A DNA stretch of 15,478 nucleotides from Pseudomonadota bacterium (GTDB lineage Bacteria; Pseudomonadota; Alphaproteobacteria; Rhizobiales; Rhizobiaceae), in assembly GCA_023435335.1 (NCBI GenBank), contig JAEYRU010000263.1, forward strand, positions 1 through 15,478, written 5' to 3'. Shown piece after piece: positions 14,818 through 15,478 of this stretch (position 1 is its first letter; each line of letters begins with the position of its first letter). A model generated the notes under the pieces. The model ran no database searches, was not told where the DNA came from, and saw nothing but the letters and a program-made list of their open reading frames with translations. A program made the position numbers and the translations under genes.

Positions 14818-14867
14818 CCGACAGGTCCAGCCATTTCATAAAGTGCTAAAACGATACAATAAGGGAA

Positions 14868-14896
14868 ACGTTAGGGAATTGGCCCTGTCAGGTCAA
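14868..14896 (-). promoter_or_regulatory. Housekeeping-type promoter for ihfA
   Basis: On the - strand, CTTGACC with TTGACC at 14896-14891, a 17-base spacer, then TAACGT at 14873-14868. This fits the alphaproteobacterial sigma-70 pattern (CTTGAC, 17 bases, TA...T). Transcription would start near 14861, giving an mRNA leader of about 44 bases before ATG 14817. Confidence 0.6.
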
Positions 14897-14929
14897 GAAC
14901 CGGAAATCGGCAGCGTCGTGAATCGAAGG

Positions 14930-15478
14930 TTACCAGCGCAACAGGACCGCGCCCCAGGTGAAGCCTCCACCCATCGCTTCCAGCAGCACAAGGTCGCCCT
15001 TCTTTATGCGCCCGTCGCCCGCGGCTTCGGCCAGGGCCAGCGGAACGGAGGCGGCTGAGGTGTTTCCATGCCGGTCGACCGTGACCACCACCTTGTGCTC
15101 GGCGATGCCAAGCTTGCGAGCCGAGGCGTCGATAATGCGCCTGTTGGCCTGGTGCGGCACGAACCAGTCGAGCTCCGCGGCGGTAATGCCGCCCTGCGAG
15201 AACACATCCTCGATAACGTCGGTGATCATCGCGACGGCATGCTTGAAGACCTCGCGGCCCTCCATGCGCAGGTGGCCGACGGTGCCGGTGGTGGAGGGAC
15301 CGCCGTCGACGTACAGCTTTTCCTTGTGCGTGCCGTCCGAGCGCAGGCTGGAGGCGAGCACGCCGCGGTCGGCAAATGTGCCCTCGCCCTCCCGCCCTTC
15401 CAGCACCACCGCGCCGGCGCCGTCGCCGAACAGCACGCAGGTCGTGCGGTCGGTCCAGTCGAGGATGCGCGAGAAGGT
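14930..15478 (-). CDS. fabH: 3-oxoacyl-ACP synthase III (FabH), C-terminal part
   Basis: The frame is open to the right edge; the first visible residues are TFSRILDWTDRTTCVLFGDGAGAVVLEG, so this is the last 182 residues of a protein that is usually about 323 long. FabH condenses acetyl-CoA with malonyl-ACP to start fatty acid synthesis in the cytoplasm. Visible hallmarks are LFGDGAGAVVLE, the catalytic histidine in WFVPHQANRRIID, the catalytic asparagine in GNTSAASVPLALAEA, and the ending GDLVLLEAMGGGFTWGAVLLRW. The active-site cysteine is beyond the edge. The gap to ihfA is 112 bases. In Rhizobiales plsX usually precedes it. Confidence 0.96.
   Translation of the reverse strand, partial: TFSRILDWTDRTTCVLFGDGAGAVVLEGREGEGTFADRGVLASSLRSDGTHKEKLYVDGGPSTTGTVGHLRMEGREVFKHAVAMITDVIEDVFSQGGITAAELDWFVPHQANRRIIDASARKLGIAEHKVVVTVDRHGNTSAASVPLALAEAAGDGRIKKGDLVLLEAMGGGFTWGAVLLRW

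Overview
The window looks like chromosome of a GC-rich alphaproteobacterium of the order Rhizobiales (Mesorhizobium/Phyllobacteriaceae-like). The reasons are the gene order fabH - ihfA - merR-type regulator at the right end, several Ku genes beside a three-domain LigD, and promoters of the EcfG (alphaproteobacterial general stress) type. No insertion sequence, integrase, CRISPR array or phage gene was seen. No gap between genes exceeds about 180 bases.

Layout. (1) 1-1702: the end of an O-antigen ligase/polymerase-like membrane protein cut by the left edge, a terminator, then a MarR-type regulator on its own. (2) 1774-6480: a non-homologous end-joining (NHEJ) locus. One Ku gene is on the + strand. 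Facing it on the - strand is a tightly packed unit of a second Ku, LigD (phosphoesterase-ligase-polymerase) and a small uncharacterised 102-residue protein. Both transcription units carry a GGAAC-N17-CGTT box just upstream, the signature of EcfG/RpoE2 promoters, so DNA end joining here is probably induced by the general stress response. (3) 6603-13608: a TetR regulator divergent from a six-gene operon. The operon encodes quinate/shikimate-type dehydrogenase, TRAP transporter DctP-DctQ-DctM, type II 3-dehydroquinate dehydratase, and a QuiC-type 3-dehydroshikimate dehydratase fused to an HPPD-like domain. Together these would import a cyclic hydroxy-acid such as quinate or shikimate and convert it to protocatechuate. 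The 167-base gap between regulator and operon holds two copies of GAATTAAC-N6-GTTCAAA, 31 bp apart, the likely TetR operators. (4) 13742-15478: tRNA-Pro(GGG), then on the - strand a MerR-type regulator, ihfA with its own promoter, and the C-terminal part of fabH cut by the right edge.

The most interesting points are: the paired stress promoters on the two Ku units; the unknown small protein coupled to ligD; the repeated operator in front of the catabolic operon; and an AroQ whose catalytic residues are intact but which has two replaced substrate-binding residues (Phe for His, Tyr for Arg). All calls come from reading the sequence and from memory of the families. No database search was run.
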